Below, piece by piece: positions 36,678 through 46,342 of a stretch of 64,000 nucleotides of DNA (the stretch's first letter is position 1; each line of letters begins with the position of its first letter). The translations under genes were made by a program, and so were the position numbers. Under the pieces are notes generated by a model that was not told the DNA's origin, did no database searches, and was given only the letters and a program-made list of their open reading frames with translations. Source of the DNA: Planctomycetota bacterium (GTDB lineage Bacteria; Planctomycetota; UBA1135; GCA-002686595); NCBI GenBank assembly GCA_020853575.1, contig JADYYP010000014.1, positions 62,001 to 126,000 of the forward strand, in the 5' to 3' direction.

Positions 36678-37950
36678 GATCCACTTCTTGGGCCGAGATG
36701 TTGAGCGGCATGCGGAAGCGAATCGCCTTGCTCCCGCTCTTCAACGCCAAGAGGCGCTGCTCGCGCAGCTTGGTGAGCATCTCGTCGCGCGCGGCGCTGC
36801 TCTCGAGCGTGAAGGCCACCAGCGAACCGACGCCGCGCACGTTGGAGAACGAGTGTCCACGCTTGGCCAGGTCGCGCAGTCCGCGCACGAACTGCTCACC
36901 GCGCGCCTTGACGTTCTCGGGCTGCTTGTCGCCCAGGATGATGTCGATGAACTGGCGCGCGCGCACCATGTCGGTCAGGTTGCCGCCCCAGGTCGAGTTG
37001 ATGCGGCTGACCCGCTGGAAGCAGTTGTTCTCGATCTCGTCGACGCGGGTGTTGGCGTAGATGCCTCCCTGCTGCGACTTCTTGGCGAAGGCCACGATGT
37101 CGGGGCGCACGCCGATCTGCTGCCACAACCAGTTCGTGCCCGACCCGAAGAAGCCGGTTTGGACCTCGTCGAACACCAGCAGCGCCTGGTTCTCGTCCGC
37201 ATAGCGCCGCAGGCGTGCCAGGAACTCTGGTCGGAAGTGGTGGTCCCCGCCCTCCGACTGCATCGGCTCGATCACGATCGCCGCGATGCGATCGCGGTAG
37301 TCGACGAACGCTTGCTCGATCTCCGCGCAGGCGCGCGCCTCGCTGGCGACGATGTCGTTGGCGATGCCGCCGTCGACGTCGAAGACGATCGCCGGATTGT
37401 GCACGCGCGGCCACTTGAACTTGGGGAACAACCCGGTCTTGGTCGGATCGGTGTTGGTCAGCGAGAGCGTGTAGCCCGAACGGCCGTGGAAGGCGTCGCG
37501 GAAGTGCAGCACCACCAGGTCGTCGCAGGATTCCTCGAGGCTCGTGTGGCCGAGCTTCTGGGCCTTCCAATCGAAGGCCACCTTGAGGGCGTTCTCGACC
37601 GCCAAGGCGCCACCGGAAACCCAGAAGTGATGCGGGTATCCGGCCGGAGTGACGCGCGTGGCGAAGGCCTCGACGAAGCGCGCCATCGAGACCGTGTAGA
37701 GGTCCGAGTTGGCCGGGTTGTTGCGCGCCGCGAGCGTGAGCTCCGCCAGGAACGCGGGCTCGCTCATCCGTGGATGGTTGTAGCCGATCGGCCACGACGC
37801 GAAGCACGTGAAGAAGTCGAGGAACTCGCTGTTCGTGCGCGCGTCGAAAAGCCACGAACCGTGGCTGCGTTCGAGGTCGAACACGAACGGATAGCCGTCG
37901 GCGAGTTGGTGGCGCTTGAGGGTCTCGTGGACGTTTTGCGGGGAGATCAT
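36634..37950 (-). CDS. lat: L-lysine 6-transaminase
   Basis: A 438-residue class-III PLP aminotransferase. The cofactor-binding [18 protein letters not shown] (Asp261) and the Schiff-base lysine in [14 protein letters not shown] (Lys290 or 291) are intact. Wording such as [14 protein letters not shown] [38 protein letters not shown] and [16 protein letters not shown] is characteristic of lysine 6-aminotransferase (LAT). The enzyme moves the epsilon-amino group of lysine to 2-oxoglutarate, giving aminoadipate semialdehyde. An ALDH7-type dehydrogenase that could use the product lies at 11213-12736. The 3' end of this gene is duplicated 3.8 kb away at 32737-32902. Length is usual for the family (about 440-450). 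Confidence 0.9.
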   Translation of the reverse strand: MISPQNVHETLKRHQLADGYPFVFDLERSHGSWLFDARTNSEFLDFFTCFASWPIGYNHPRMSEPAFLAELTLAARNNPANSDLYTVSMARFVEAFATRVTPAGYPHHFWVSGGALAVENALKVAFDWKAQKLGHTSLEESCDDLVVLHFRDAFHGRSGYTLSLTNTDPTKTGLFPKFKWPRVHNPAIVFDVDGGIANDIVASEARACAEIEQAFVDYRDRIAAIVIEPMQSEGGDHHFRPEFLARLRRYADENQALLVFDEVQTGFFGSGTNWLWQQIGVRPDIVAFAKKSQQGGIYANTRVDEIENNCFQRVSRINSTWGGNLTDMVRARQFIDIILGDKQPENVKARGEQFVRGLRDLAKRGHSFSNVRGVGSLVAFTLESSAARDEMLTKLREQRLLALKSGSKAIRFRMPLNISAQEVDLALGKIEALAPTRV

Positions 37951-38015
37951 GGCGGTACCTTGGGGCCGGATCGCGCGGAACCGGCGGAGAGTGCGCGCTG
38001 CGCGCGTCCCGTGGT

Positions 38016-39263
38016 TCAGGAGCGCAGCGGGCGATGTTCTTTTTTCGGGCTTCCGTCGAGCTCACGTTGAAGCTCTCGGGCCCGCGAGTCGCTCGCGACG
38101 CGGATCAGTCCCAAGACCGGCGCGGGACGGGTCAGGCGCGCGAGCCCGGAGCGCGGATCGACGTTGGTGAACACGATTCCGCACGCCCCGCGGGAGACAT
38201 CGCTGTCGCCGCGGTCCGAGGGTGCGCTGCCGAAGATCGGCGTCGCACCTTCGTCGAGCCCGAGCGACCACGCCCGTCGGAGATGGTCGTCGAGATCCGC
38301 ATCGAGAGCGGGCACGGCGTGTCGCACGTCCGGTGCCGTCTCGAGTCGCCCGAGGAGTTCTTCCGTGAAGCGCGAAAAGAGCCGCTCGTGGCACAACACG
38401 CGAGCAATCGCGCCCGGGTGTTGCCCGGAAAGTGTACTCGAACGACCGCAGAAACTCTCCACGACACGCAGTGCCTCGAGTGCCGGATCCGCGCTCGATT
38501 CGACCACCGTCGTAGCGTTCGTCGCACGCCACAGCTGCCAACTTGTCTCGACACGGACCGCATGTCGCGAGACGAGTTCATCGAGGCGCTCGTCGCGCTC
38601 CTTCCAGCGCACGAAGGCCAGTCCCGCGCTCTCGAGCGCGCAGTCTCCACATTCGCTGCCGTCGTCGTGCAACAGCGTGATCACTCCCGCGGGCAACGCC
38701 GCTCGCTCGCAGGCGCGCGCCAAGGCCTCGGCCGCGCGCGGCAATCGCGGATCCGACAGGACGAGCACCGCCTGACCCGCGAGCAAGTGCGGCGCGACTC
38801 GCATCGCGAGTCCGCCGACGAAATCGCTCCAATGCGCGCGAAACACGCCCACACCGCTGGCTGGCTCCCCGTCGCGCAAGAGCTCGAGCGCCTCGCGAAA
38901 GCGGAACACGTCCTCCTCGCAGCGCGCGCGCGCCTCGCCCGCGTCGAGGCCCAAGTCGGGCTCGAGCTCGCGCGCGAGTGCTTCGAAGTCGAGCGCGTCC
39001 GCGATCCGCGCCAGCAACTCCCAACGTCGCGCGCGGGCCAGCGCGCTCCAACCGTCGGCCGCGGTCGCATTCGCTCGCAGCGCAGCGCGCACGTCCGCTG
39101 CGCGCGAACGCGGCCAGCACTCCGGCCCACCGATGCGCGCGCCGAGCTCGTAGGTCGCGCCCGCATCGGCCGCGCACCAACGCTCGCCGATCCAGTTGAG
39201 GTGCTCGTTGCGCTCCACGGCCCGCAGAGTCTGCGGCCCGCGCGCACGGAACTCCAGCCGCAC
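38016..39263 (-). CDS. Aldehyde dehydrogenase-like protein lacking the catalytic cysteine
   Basis: About 415 residues with remote but consistent ALDH layout: [11 protein letters not shown] at the start, a helical [20 protein letters not shown], a cofactor-region strand [18 protein letters not shown] and [10 protein letters not shown], and [22 protein letters not shown], the segment that follows the nucleophile in true ALDHs. At the nucleophile position one reads [17 protein letters not shown], without the usual G-Q-x-C; the Cys is displaced. The ELGG glutamate is also not apparent. It is probably a pseudoenzyme or uses different chemistry. It lies 65 bp after the lysine aminotransferase start, on the same strand. 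The start is uncertain; GTG at 39263 ends just short of the divergent rnpA. Confidence 0.6.
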   Translation of the reverse strand: MRLEFRARGPQTLRAVERNEHLNWIGERWCAADAGATYELGARIGGPECWPRSRAADVRAALRANATAADGWSALARARRWELLARIADALDFEALARELEPDLGLDAGEARARCEEDVFRFREALELLRDGEPASGVGVFRAHWSDFVGGLAMRVAPHLLAGQAVLVLSDPRLPRAAEALARACERAALPAGVITLLHDDGSECGDCALESAGLAFVRWKERDERLDELVSRHAVRVETSWQLWRATNATTVVESSADPALEALRVVESFCGRSSTLSGQHPGAIARVLCHERLFSRFTEELLGRLETAPDVRHAVPALDADLDDHLRRAWSLGLDEGATPIFGSAPSDRGDSDVSRGACGIVFTNVDPRSGLARLTRPAPVLGLIRVASDSRARELQRELDGSPKKEHRPLRS

Positions 39264-39282
39264 TCGCGTACCATGTCGGCCG

Positions 39283-39681
39283 ATGGACACCGCCCCGCGC
39301 CTTCGTTTCCCGCGCCACTTGCGCTTGGTCAAGCGCGGCGACTTCCAGCGCGCCTACAAGGACGGTGTGCGCGCACGCGGCTCGATCCTGGTGGTGGTGG
39401 CGCACGGCAACGAGCTCTCCCATCCGCGCTTGGGCTTGTCGGTCGGCAAGGTCGCGTGGAAGAGCGCGGTCAAGCGCAATCGCGTGCGGCGCGTGTTCCG
39501 CGAGGCGTTTCGGCTCGAGCAGCACCGACTCCCGCCGGGACTGGACCTGATCCTGATCCCGGCGCAGCCCAAGCCCACGCCGGAGCTGGCGGCGACGCGC
39601 TCCGAGCTGTTCGAGCTGGCCCAAAAGGCCCTGCGCAAGTGGACCGCCAAGCGCGCGCCGCGCGCGGACAGCGCGCCGTGA
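39283..39681 (+). CDS. rnpA: Ribonuclease P protein component
   Basis: A 132-residue basic protein. The conserved RNase P protein signature is [26 protein letters not shown] and [12 protein letters not shown] also match, and [16 protein letters not shown] is the usual N-terminus. It assists the catalytic RNA in removing tRNA 5' leaders. The downstream yidD starts within the rnpA stop codon. The rpmH gene normally found upstream is not present here; instead a divergent ALDH-like gene begins 19 bp away, so the promoter must lie in that short gap or inside the neighbour. Confidence 0.92.
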   Translation: MDTAPRLRFPRHLRLVKRGDFQRAYKDGVRARGSILVVVAHGNELSHPRLGLSVGKVAWKSAVKRNRVRRVFREAFRLEQHRLPPGLDLILIPAQPKPTPELAATRSELFELAQKALRKWTAKRAPRADSAP

Positions 39682-39908
39682 GCTGGCTCGGCCGCATTCT
39701 GGCGCTGCCGATCCGCGTCTACCGCCGCTGGCTGTCGCCGCTCAAGCCGCCGATGTGCCGCTTCTCTCCGACCTGCAGCCAGTACGCGATCGAAGCCCTC
39801 GAGGTCCACGGGATCCTGCGCGGGTCGTGGCTCGCTGTCTATCGCCTCGCGCGCTGCCACCCCTTGTGCAAGGGCGGCCACGACCCCGTTCCACCGCGCA
39901 AGCGTTGA
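39678..39908 (+). CDS. yidD: Membrane protein insertion efficiency factor YidD
   Basis: A 76-residue protein with all YidD hallmarks: an amphipathic N-terminus ([19 protein letters not shown]), [19 protein letters not shown] with the CxxxPTCS core, and [16 protein letters not shown] near the end. YidD is a peripheral inner-membrane protein helping YidC-dependent insertion. GTG at 39678 overlaps the rnpA stop by 4 bp (GTGA), indicating translational coupling. No yidC follows; a convergent sulfatase-fold gene ends 15 bp later. Confidence 0.93.
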   Translation: MSWLGRILALPIRVYRRWLSPLKPPMCRFSPTCSQYAIEALEVHGILRGSWLAVYRLARCHPLCKGGHDPVPPRKR

Positions 39909-39923
39909 CGTGCCGCTCGACGC

Positions 39924-42200
39924 TCAACGCCAGCGTTGGCACCACGCGCATGCGCAAGCGTCGTCGTAGAGCGGCGCGCGCGCGTCGCCCGTCGCGCTGT
40001 TCGAGGCATATCCGAGCTGCGCGAGGTTGGCCGCGGTCGCGGCGTCCGTGCGCTTGCTCGCGGCGAAGCGCTCGCCCTTCCACTGGGCCAGCCACGAGAG
40101 CAACTCGGCGCGCAGCGCTTGCGCGCGTTGGCGCTCGCCCTGAACCAGGTTGTGCGCACAGTCGGGATCGTCGCTCAAGCGGAAGAGCTCGACCTCGTGC
40201 AGCACGCGGTGCGTGCGCTGCTCGGGTTCGTCGAGCACCGCCAGCTGCATGATCAGGTGCCAACCGTCGCGCGTGATCGAAGCCGAGGTGCGAGCGCCGC
40301 TCAGCGCGAAGCGCGGGCTCGCGCTCTCGAGGGCCTCGATGCGCGCCAGGTCACGTCCGGGGAACGCCATGCCGGAGTAGCCCGCGAGATCGAGCAGCGT
40401 GCGGCCGACGTCGCTGTTCTGCACCGGCGCCGAGACGCGCGTTCCGCCGGGCGCCGCGGGCCAGGCGAGGATCAACGGAACATGCAGCGTGTCGGGGTAG
40501 ATGTCCTTGTGCGCCCACCAGATCCCGTGGCGCCCGAGCACCTCGCCGTGGTCGCCCGTGAACGCCACCACGCCGGCGCGCACGCGCGGGTGCGCGAACA
40601 GGCGCGCGAGCTCGCGATCGACGCTCGCGATCTCGCCGCGGTACAGCGCGCGGATGTACTCCGCGTCGCGCACTCCCGGCAAATAAGAGGGCACGCGCAT
40701 GCCGGGCTCGGGCTCGATCGACGGGTCCTTGGGATCACGCTGCGCCGCGTAGAACTTGCGGTCGAAGGGCACCGGAGGCTCGTAGGGCCCGTGCGCGTCG
40801 AACACATGCACCCAGAAGAACACCGAGCGGTCGCTGGCTTCGTCGAGCATGCGCAGCGCGGCGTCGACGGTCTTGTCCGAGGTGCGCGCGGCGAGCGGCG
40901 CGACCATGCGCTCGAAGCCCTGGCCCAGCCCCGAGTGCGTCGGTGTGAGCAAGTTGATGCTGGTCACCGCGAAGGTGTGCCAGCCAGCGCCTCGAAACAC
41001 CTCCGGCAAGGTCGTCGGCGCGTCCGAGAACGTCGTTTGGTTGTCGGTGATGCCGCTGTCGCGCGGGTGGAGGCCGCTCAGCATCGCGACGTGCGATGGC
41101 ACCGTGATGTTGATCGTCGACCAACAGTCGTCGTAGCTCACGCCGCGCGTCGCGAGCTCGCGCAACGCGGGCGTCTCGAGCACGGGAGCCCCGCGAGCGC
41201 CTTCGACGTGATCTCCGCGGTGCGTGTCGCTGGTGACGAGCAGCACGGTGCGCGGAGCGGGCTCCGGCGTGTACAACGCGAGCGAGGGCACGGCGACGAG
41301 CGCGTGGGCCGCCGCGTCTCCGACGAGCTCCAGCGTGAGCTCGAAAGCCTCGCCCTCGTCGCACTCGAGCGCCACCACCTGGTGCGCCCAGCGGTTGCGC
41401 CAGTCGAGCTCGAAGCGCTGCTCGACGCGCGTGCCGTTGGCGCGCTCGATCGAGGCCTCGAGCGCCAGCTCGGAGCCGGCGCCGCGGCGGTCGAGCGCGC
41501 CGAAATCGAGCGCCAGCTTGGCCGCCGCGCTCGGCGCGCGCCCTCGCCCCACCAGACGCCAACCCGGCCTCAGGATTCGCGCGGCACGGCTCTCGAGTCC
41601 GAGCGGCACCGAAACGACGCGCGTTGGATCGCCCGCGAGCTCGCCCTCCCAGGGCGCGCCGAGCGGGAACTCGAGCCGCGGCGCGGCGAGCTCCACGGCC
41701 CCGGCAACGCGCGCCTCGAGGCGCACCTCGAGGTCGTCGAGCAGGTCCACGCCGAGCTCCAGCCGCAACGTGCGCGCGCCGGCGGAGCTCCACTCGAGCT
41801 CGCCCGCGGCGAGCTCGGCGCCGCTCGCGACCAGCGCCAGTCGCGCGCTCCCGGCCGCCGCCGCGCTGACGCGGAACGCGATGACGCGTGCGTCGCGCAA
41901 GGCGATTCGGCCGGGAAAGCGCACCGAACCGCGCGCTCCGTCGAGCCGCGCGCCGCCCGAGATCGGGGTCAACCCTCCGGCCCAAGCCTCCCCGGAAGCG
42001 GGGAACGGCAGCTCGACCCCGCGCGGCGGATCCTCGGGCTGGGGCGGCTCGAGTTGCAGTTCGAGGATCGCACTGCGCAGCGTCGGCGCCCCGCCCGCAG
42101 GCGAACCTTGGCGTTCGGTGCAGGCCGCGCAGACCGCGATCGGCAGCGCGGCCCGCACCGCCGCGCGGACGATTCCCCGAGCCAGGCGCGTGAGGTTCAC
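39924..42200 (-). CDS. Sulfatase-fold (alkaline phosphatase superfamily) lipoprotein with atypical nucleophile
   Basis: A 758-residue lipoprotein: signal ending AVCAAC with Cys27 as the lipid site. Residues about 40-340 are a beta-rich region of unknown role. The sulfatase-fold domain follows: metal motif VTSDTHRGDHVEG, nucleophile region STINITVPSHVAMLSGLHPR, and late motifs FTGDHGEVLGRHGIWWAHK and YPDTLHVPLIL. In classical sulfatases the nucleophile lies in C/S-x-P-x-R and becomes formylglycine; here the matching residues are T-V-P-S-H, so formylglycine cannot form. Phosphotransfer or phosphodiester chemistry with Thr is possible. GTG at 42200 is the start giving the signal peptide. The C-terminal tail has CACAWCQRW. 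Confidence 0.82.
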   Translation of the reverse strand: MNLTRLARGIVRAAVRAALPIAVCAACTERQGSPAGGAPTLRSAILELQLEPPQPEDPPRGVELPFPASGEAWAGGLTPISGGARLDGARGSVRFPGRIALRDARVIAFRVSAAAAGSARLALVASGAELAAGELEWSSAGARTLRLELGVDLLDDLEVRLEARVAGAVELAAPRLEFPLGAPWEGELAGDPTRVVSVPLGLESRAARILRPGWRLVGRGRAPSAAAKLALDFGALDRRGAGSELALEASIERANGTRVEQRFELDWRNRWAHQVVALECDEGEAFELTLELVGDAAAHALVAVPSLALYTPEPAPRTVLLVTSDTHRGDHVEGARGAPVLETPALRELATRGVSYDDCWSTINITVPSHVAMLSGLHPRDSGITDNQTTFSDAPTTLPEVFRGAGWHTFAVTSINLLTPTHSGLGQGFERMVAPLAARTSDKTVDAALRMLDEASDRSVFFWVHVFDAHGPYEPPVPFDRKFYAAQRDPKDPSIEPEPGMRVPSYLPGVRDAEYIRALYRGEIASVDRELARLFAHPRVRAGVVAFTGDHGEVLGRHGIWWAHKDIYPDTLHVPLILAWPAAPGGTRVSAPVQNSDVGRTLLDLAGYSGMAFPGRDLARIEALESASPRFALSGARTSASITRDGWHLIMQLAVLDEPEQRTHRVLHEVELFRLSDDPDCAHNLVQGERQRAQALRAELLSWLAQWKGERFAASKRTDAATAANLAQLGYASNSATGDARAPLYDDACACAWCQRWR

Positions 42201-42299
42201 ACGGCGAATTGTAGGCGCGGCGCGGCGCGCCCCGAGGCTCCAGTTCGCACTTCGGGGGTGTGGACGAGCGCGCGACGCGACTCCATGCTCTCGCCCCAA

Positions 42300-43391
42300 A
42301 TGAACCGCATCCCCCGCTTCACCGTGGCCACAGCGTTGCTCTGCGGCGCCTCGTGTCAGTCCCTGTCGAGCTCGGAAGCGCCGCGACTCGCGGGCGCCGA
42401 GCCGGTCGACCACTTGATCCAGCCCGGCGAGACGCACTTCGCGCACCTGTGGCAGTTGACGCACGGCGGCAACAACGCCGAAGGCTACTGGAGCTTCGCC
42501 GAAGACCGTCTGTGCCTGCAGCACGAAGGCGGCGACATCGCCTGCGACCGCATCTATGTCACCGCACCCGACGCTCCGCGACTGATCCAAGTGTCGAACG
42601 GCCTGGGCAAGACGACCTGCTCGTACTTCATGCCCGGCGACAAGGAAGTGATCTTCGCCTCGACGCAGTCGCACCACGCGGCCTGCCCGCCGCCGATCGA
42701 CAAGAGCGACGGCTACGTGTGGGCGATCCATCCCGAGTTCGACTTGTACGTGGTCGACCTCGAGACCGGGGCCGAGCGCCGCATCACCGACCAGTGGGGT
42801 TACGACGCGGAGGCCACGATCTCCCCGCTGGGCGATTCGATGGTGTTCACCAGCACGCGCTCGGGCGACATCGAGCTGTGGACCTCCAACCTCGACGGCT
42901 CGAACCCGCGCCAAGTGACGCACGAGCTCGGCTACGACGGCGGCGCGTTCTTCAGCCACGATGGCCGCAAGCTGGTGTTCCGCGCGACACGCTTCACCGA
43001 CGACGGCCCGGGCACGCGCGAGAAGTACGTCGAGCTCTTGAAGAAGGACAAGATCCGTCCGCACATGCTCGACATCTACACCTGCAACGTCGACGGCAGC
43101 GAGCGCAAGCGCGTCACGGACCTCGGCGGAGCGAGCTGGGCGCCGTACTTCTTCCCCGGCGACCAGCGCATCATCTTCTCCACCAACCACCACGATCCGC
43201 GGCCGCAGAAGTTCGAGTTCGACCTGTTCGCGATCGGCGCCGACGGCCGCGACCTCGAGCAGATCACGACCTACGTGGGCTTCGACAGTTTCCCGATGTT
43301 CACCCGCGACGGGAAATGGCTGGTGTTCGCGAGCAACCGCGGCGGACAGGAAGCGGGCGAGACGAACCTGTTCCTGGCGCGCTGGAAGTAG
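42300..43391 (+). CDS. TolB-like (PD40) beta-propeller lipoprotein
   Basis: A 363-residue lipoprotein with signal MNRIPRFTVATALLCGASC (lipid Cys19). The mature part contains PD40/WD40-like strands of TolB-type propellers: FSHDGRKLVFRATR, ISPLGDSMVFTSTRSGDIELW, FFPGDQRIIFSTN and FTRDGKWLVFASNRGG. Such six- or seven-bladed propellers bind peptides or proteins in the periplasm; no peptidase domain follows. Two ATGs exist (42285 and 42300); the second gives the better signal peptide. It is divergent from the sulfatase-fold gene with 99 bp between the starts. Confidence 0.82.
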   Translation: MNRIPRFTVATALLCGASCQSLSSSEAPRLAGAEPVDHLIQPGETHFAHLWQLTHGGNNAEGYWSFAEDRLCLQHEGGDIACDRIYVTAPDAPRLIQVSNGLGKTTCSYFMPGDKEVIFASTQSHHAACPPPIDKSDGYVWAIHPEFDLYVVDLETGAERRITDQWGYDAEATISPLGDSMVFTSTRSGDIELWTSNLDGSNPRQVTHELGYDGGAFFSHDGRKLVFRATRFTDDGPGTREKYVELLKKDKIRPHMLDIYTCNVDGSERKRVTDLGGASWAPYFFPGDQRIIFSTNHHDPRPQKFEFDLFAIGADGRDLEQITTYVGFDSFPMFTRDGKWLVFASNRGGQEAGETNLFLARWK

Positions 43392-43435
43392 CCGCCAGAG
43401 CGCGCGCCCTCGTGCGGCGTGCTCACCAAAACTGT

Positions 43436-43468
43436 GGAGCTCGTCCCCGCGGCGCGAGGGCGAGCTCC
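43436..43468. terminator. Bidirectional hairpin between convergent genes
   Basis: GGAGCTCG (43436-43443) pairs with CGAGCTCC (43461-43468), continuing with CCC/GGG inside. It lies between the propeller gene and the M28 peptidase gene, which converge here. Confidence 0.55.
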
Positions 43469-43502
43469 GTGTGCTTGCGTGGACGCGGTTTCGCGTCGCG
43501 GG

Positions 43503-45383
43503 TCACTGCGCTTCGCGTGTGGCGAGCGTGACGCGCGTCGAGAGCTCCTTGCCGTCGCGCACGAAGCGTGCGAGCACCACGTCGCCGGCCTTGTAGGTCT
43601 GCAGCGCGTACATGTACTCGGCCATCGAATCGGTCTCGGAGTCGATGCGCACGTCGCCGACCTGGCGCAGGATGTCGCCGGCCATCAAGCCGGCCTTCTC
43701 CGCCGGGCTGCCGGCCGAGGTCCCGCCCAGCAAGATGCCCGGGCCCTTGTGGCTGTACTCGGGTACCGAGCCAAACCACACGCGGAAGCCGCCGCCTCGC
43801 GCACGGTCCGGTGAGGCCACCGCGGCCGGCGGCTCGATCCACGCCAACGCCGGTGCCTGCGCCGCGCGCCGCACCAACTCGACGCACATGCCGGCGATCT
43901 GGGCCGCACCCTGGGCTTCGAAGCGCTCGGTGTCGTCGCTCGGCTTGTGGTAGTCCGCGTGCACTCCGGTGAAGACGTGCACGGCGGGGATCTTGTGCTT
44001 GAGGAAGCTCTGGTGGTCGCTGCCGCCGACGCCTTGGCCCGACAAGCTGATCTCGAGCTGCAGTCCGGCGGCGGGGCCGAGCTCCTTCAACCACGCCTCG
44101 AGCGGAGCCGATGAGCCGGCACCGAGCACCGAGAGCTTGCCCGACGCGCAACGGCCCACCATGTCGAGGTTCAAGTTGAGCGCGACGCGCTCGAGCGGCA
44201 CGGTCGGGTGCTTGGTCCAGTGGTCGCTGCCTAGGAGACCGAGCTCCTCGCCCGACCACAGCGCGAACACGACATCGCACGCGGGCTTGGGGCCCGAGGC
44301 GAGCAAGCGCGCCATCTCGAGCACGACGGCGGTGCCGCTGGCGTTGTCGTCGGCTCCGTTGTGGACCACGCCCTGCTGGTCGGGTGCGAGCGAGCCCTCG
44401 CCGCCCCAACCGAGGTGGTCGTAGTGCGCGCCGATCACGATGCAGCGCTCCGAGCTCTGGCCCACCAGTCGCGCGAGCACATTGGTCGCCGGTCCGTTCT
44501 CGCGCGTGACATCGGCCACCACCAGCACTTCCTTGTCGAGCGCTTGGGCGCGCAGCGGATCGCTCTTTCCGTCGAGAGCAGCGATCGCGGCCGCGTAGTT
44601 CGGCACGAGCTGTTCCGCCAGGGCGCTCGAGATGAACAGCGCGGGGATACCGGCCTGCGCGCCGCGGCTGGCATCGAAGCGCGGCAAGGGCTCGTTCGCC
44701 TGATCGGGGTGCGGAGCGACGAGCACGGCCACGGCGCCCGCGCGCTTGGCGTTCATCACCTTGAGGAACAGCGAGCCCGAATTGCCCCACCCGTCGCCGG
44801 ACTGCACGTTGCCGCCGTGGGCGCTCTCCGCGGGCTGCGCGGCTTCGCCTGCGGCTTTCGGCGCGGGCGGCGTGCCGCGCACGATCACGACCACCTTGCC
44901 GTCGCAGCGCGCCTCGAAGTCATTCCACTGCTTCTCGCCGTTGACGATGCCGTAGCCGCGCCATTCGAGAGCGCCCGCAGCACGCCCAGCGCTCGAGCAG
45001 AACATCGGTATCACGTCCTGCGGTCCGTTCGAGTGCCCGGCCACGGCGGAGCTCGTGCCGACGGCCACGGGCTTGGGCACCTCGAAGGTCTGCGTGAACC
45101 CTCCTTCACCCGCCGGTGCCAGGCCAATCTCCGCGAGTTGCGCGGCGATCCACTGCCCCGCGCGCAACCCGGCTTCGGTCCCCGCGCGACGCCCCTCTTG
45201 GGCATCGTCGGCGAGCCACGCCACGTCGTCGTGGAGCCTCTTTGGTGAAGCGGCCAGCGGCCGTTCGAGCGTTGCGGTCGGGGAACGCTGCGCATCTTCG
45301 ACGCTCGAGCAGGCGGCCAAGACCGCGGCGCACAGAATCCGAGCCGAAGAGCGCAACGACGGGAGAACGTGGGCGTGTCGCAT
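43503..45383 (-). CDS. M28-family metallopeptidase lipoprotein with PDZ domain
   Basis: A 626-residue lipoprotein (signal ending AAVLAAC). A protease-associated (PA) insert precedes the zinc-dependent M28 aminopeptidase domain, whose metal ligands and catalytic residues are visible: IGAHYDHLG, NGADDNASGTAV, WSGEELGLLGSDHW, NLDMVGR and HADYHKPSDDTE. The last 120 residues are a PDZ domain (ILLGGTSAGSPAEKAGLMAGD). It probably trims peptides in the periplasm, with the PDZ guiding substrate choice. The ATG at 45383 begins the signal sequence; earlier codons add no signal-like sequence. Confidence 0.88.
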   Translation of the reverse strand: MRHAHVLPSLRSSARILCAAVLAACSSVEDAQRSPTATLERPLAASPKRLHDDVAWLADDAQEGRRAGTEAGLRAGQWIAAQLAEIGLAPAGEGGFTQTFEVPKPVAVGTSSAVAGHSNGPQDVIPMFCSSAGRAAGALEWRGYGIVNGEKQWNDFEARCDGKVVVIVRGTPPAPKAAGEAAQPAESAHGGNVQSGDGWGNSGSLFLKVMNAKRAGAVAVLVAPHPDQANEPLPRFDASRGAQAGIPALFISSALAEQLVPNYAAAIAALDGKSDPLRAQALDKEVLVVADVTRENGPATNVLARLVGQSSERCIVIGAHYDHLGWGGEGSLAPDQQGVVHNGADDNASGTAVVLEMARLLASGPKPACDVVFALWSGEELGLLGSDHWTKHPTVPLERVALNLNLDMVGRCASGKLSVLGAGSSAPLEAWLKELGPAAGLQLEISLSGQGVGGSDHQSFLKHKIPAVHVFTGVHADYHKPSDDTERFEAQGAAQIAGMCVELVRRAAQAPALAWIEPPAAVASPDRARGGGFRVWFGSVPEYSHKGPGILLGGTSAGSPAEKAGLMAGDILRQVGDVRIDSETDSMAEYMYALQTYKAGDVVLARFVRDGKELSTRVTLATREAQ

Positions 45384-45547
45384 GGCACGGAGGATACGGT
45401 TCGCGGGCGCCGCACGCTCGATCTCGAGTCGTTGTCCGACCTGCGCGCCAGCCGACGCCGTCGAGTGGGGCGCGCGAGCTCCGCCATCCGCCGACATGCA
45501 GGGGCCCCGCCGGGGATTCACCGCGCTCCCGCTAGACTGCGCCGATC

Positions 45548-46333
45548 TTGCAGCTCCAGGTGCTCTCCAGCGGCAGCGGCGGAAACTCCGCGCTCATCCG
45601 AGCGGGCGAGCAACGCGTGCTCGTCGACGCCGGACTCGCGGGCGTCGAGATGGAGGCGCGCCTCGAGCTCGCGAACGTGCCGCCCCCGGCCGTGGGTCGG
45701 CCCGGGATCGACCACGTGTTCGTGACCCACGGCCATCTCGACCACGCGCGCTCGGCAGGGCTGATCGCGCGCAAGCACCGCGGTCTGCTGCATTGCTCCG
45801 AGAGCCTGATGCGCAACGCCTCGATCCGGCGCTGCCGGAACCTCACGACGCTTCCGGTCGGAGGCGTCGAGAGCTGCGCCGGGCTGCGCGTCTCGAACGT
45901 CGCGTTGCCCCACGACGCCCAGCCGACGGTCGCGTTCCGTCTGGAGCACGAGGGCCGCGTGGCGGTGATCGTCACCGACATGGGACGGCCCGACGAGCGC
46001 GTCGCGCGCGCGCTGGCGGGCGCGCACGTGCTGGTGCTCGAGTTCAACCACGACCTGGCATTGCTCGAGAGCGGACCCTATTCCGCGGCGCTCAAGCGAC
46101 GCGTCGCCGGCAATGCCGGTCACCTTTCGAACGAGCAGGCCATGCAGATGCTGCGCTGGCTGGCCAGCGCCAATCTGCACACGCTGGTGCTGGCGCATCT
46201 GTCGGAGACCAACAACCGCCCAGAGCTCGCGCGCGAATGCGCCGAGAAGCAGCTCGACGCCCTCGGTCTGCGCTCCGCCGTCCGCGTGCTGCTCGCCAGC
46301 CAAAGCGAGATCGGCCCGAACCTCGAAGTCTAG
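45548..46333 (+). CDS. MBL-fold metallohydrolase
   Basis: A 261-residue cytoplasmic protein of the metallo-beta-lactamase superfamily. The start LQVLSSGSGGNSALIRAG and the metal motif VTHGHLDHARSAG (HxHxDH) match the YycJ/WalJ-like group. Further ligands are in VTDMG and EFNHD, with the typical GNAGHLSNEQA and VLAHLSETNNRPE near the end. This group includes exonuclease-like and DNA-repair-associated enzymes; exact activity unknown. No ATG is available; TTG at 45548 lies directly before the family start and is taken as initiator. Confidence 0.83.
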   Translation: MQLQVLSSGSGGNSALIRAGEQRVLVDAGLAGVEMEARLELANVPPPAVGRPGIDHVFVTHGHLDHARSAGLIARKHRGLLHCSESLMRNASIRRCRNLTTLPVGGVESCAGLRVSNVALPHDAQPTVAFRLEHEGRVAVIVTDMGRPDERVARALAGAHVLVLEFNHDLALLESGPYSAALKRRVAGNAGHLSNEQAMQMLRWLASANLHTLVLAHLSETNNRPELARECAEKQLDALGLRSAVRVLLASQSEIGPNLEV

Positions 46334-46342
46334 ACGGTTGCT

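Noticed and set aside
32716..36700. Nearly identical plus-strand peptides predicted at both repeat copies, considered as a duplicated gene
   Set aside because: The similarity comes only from the 166-bp direct repeat; the plus-strand frames have no domain and diverge completely outside it.
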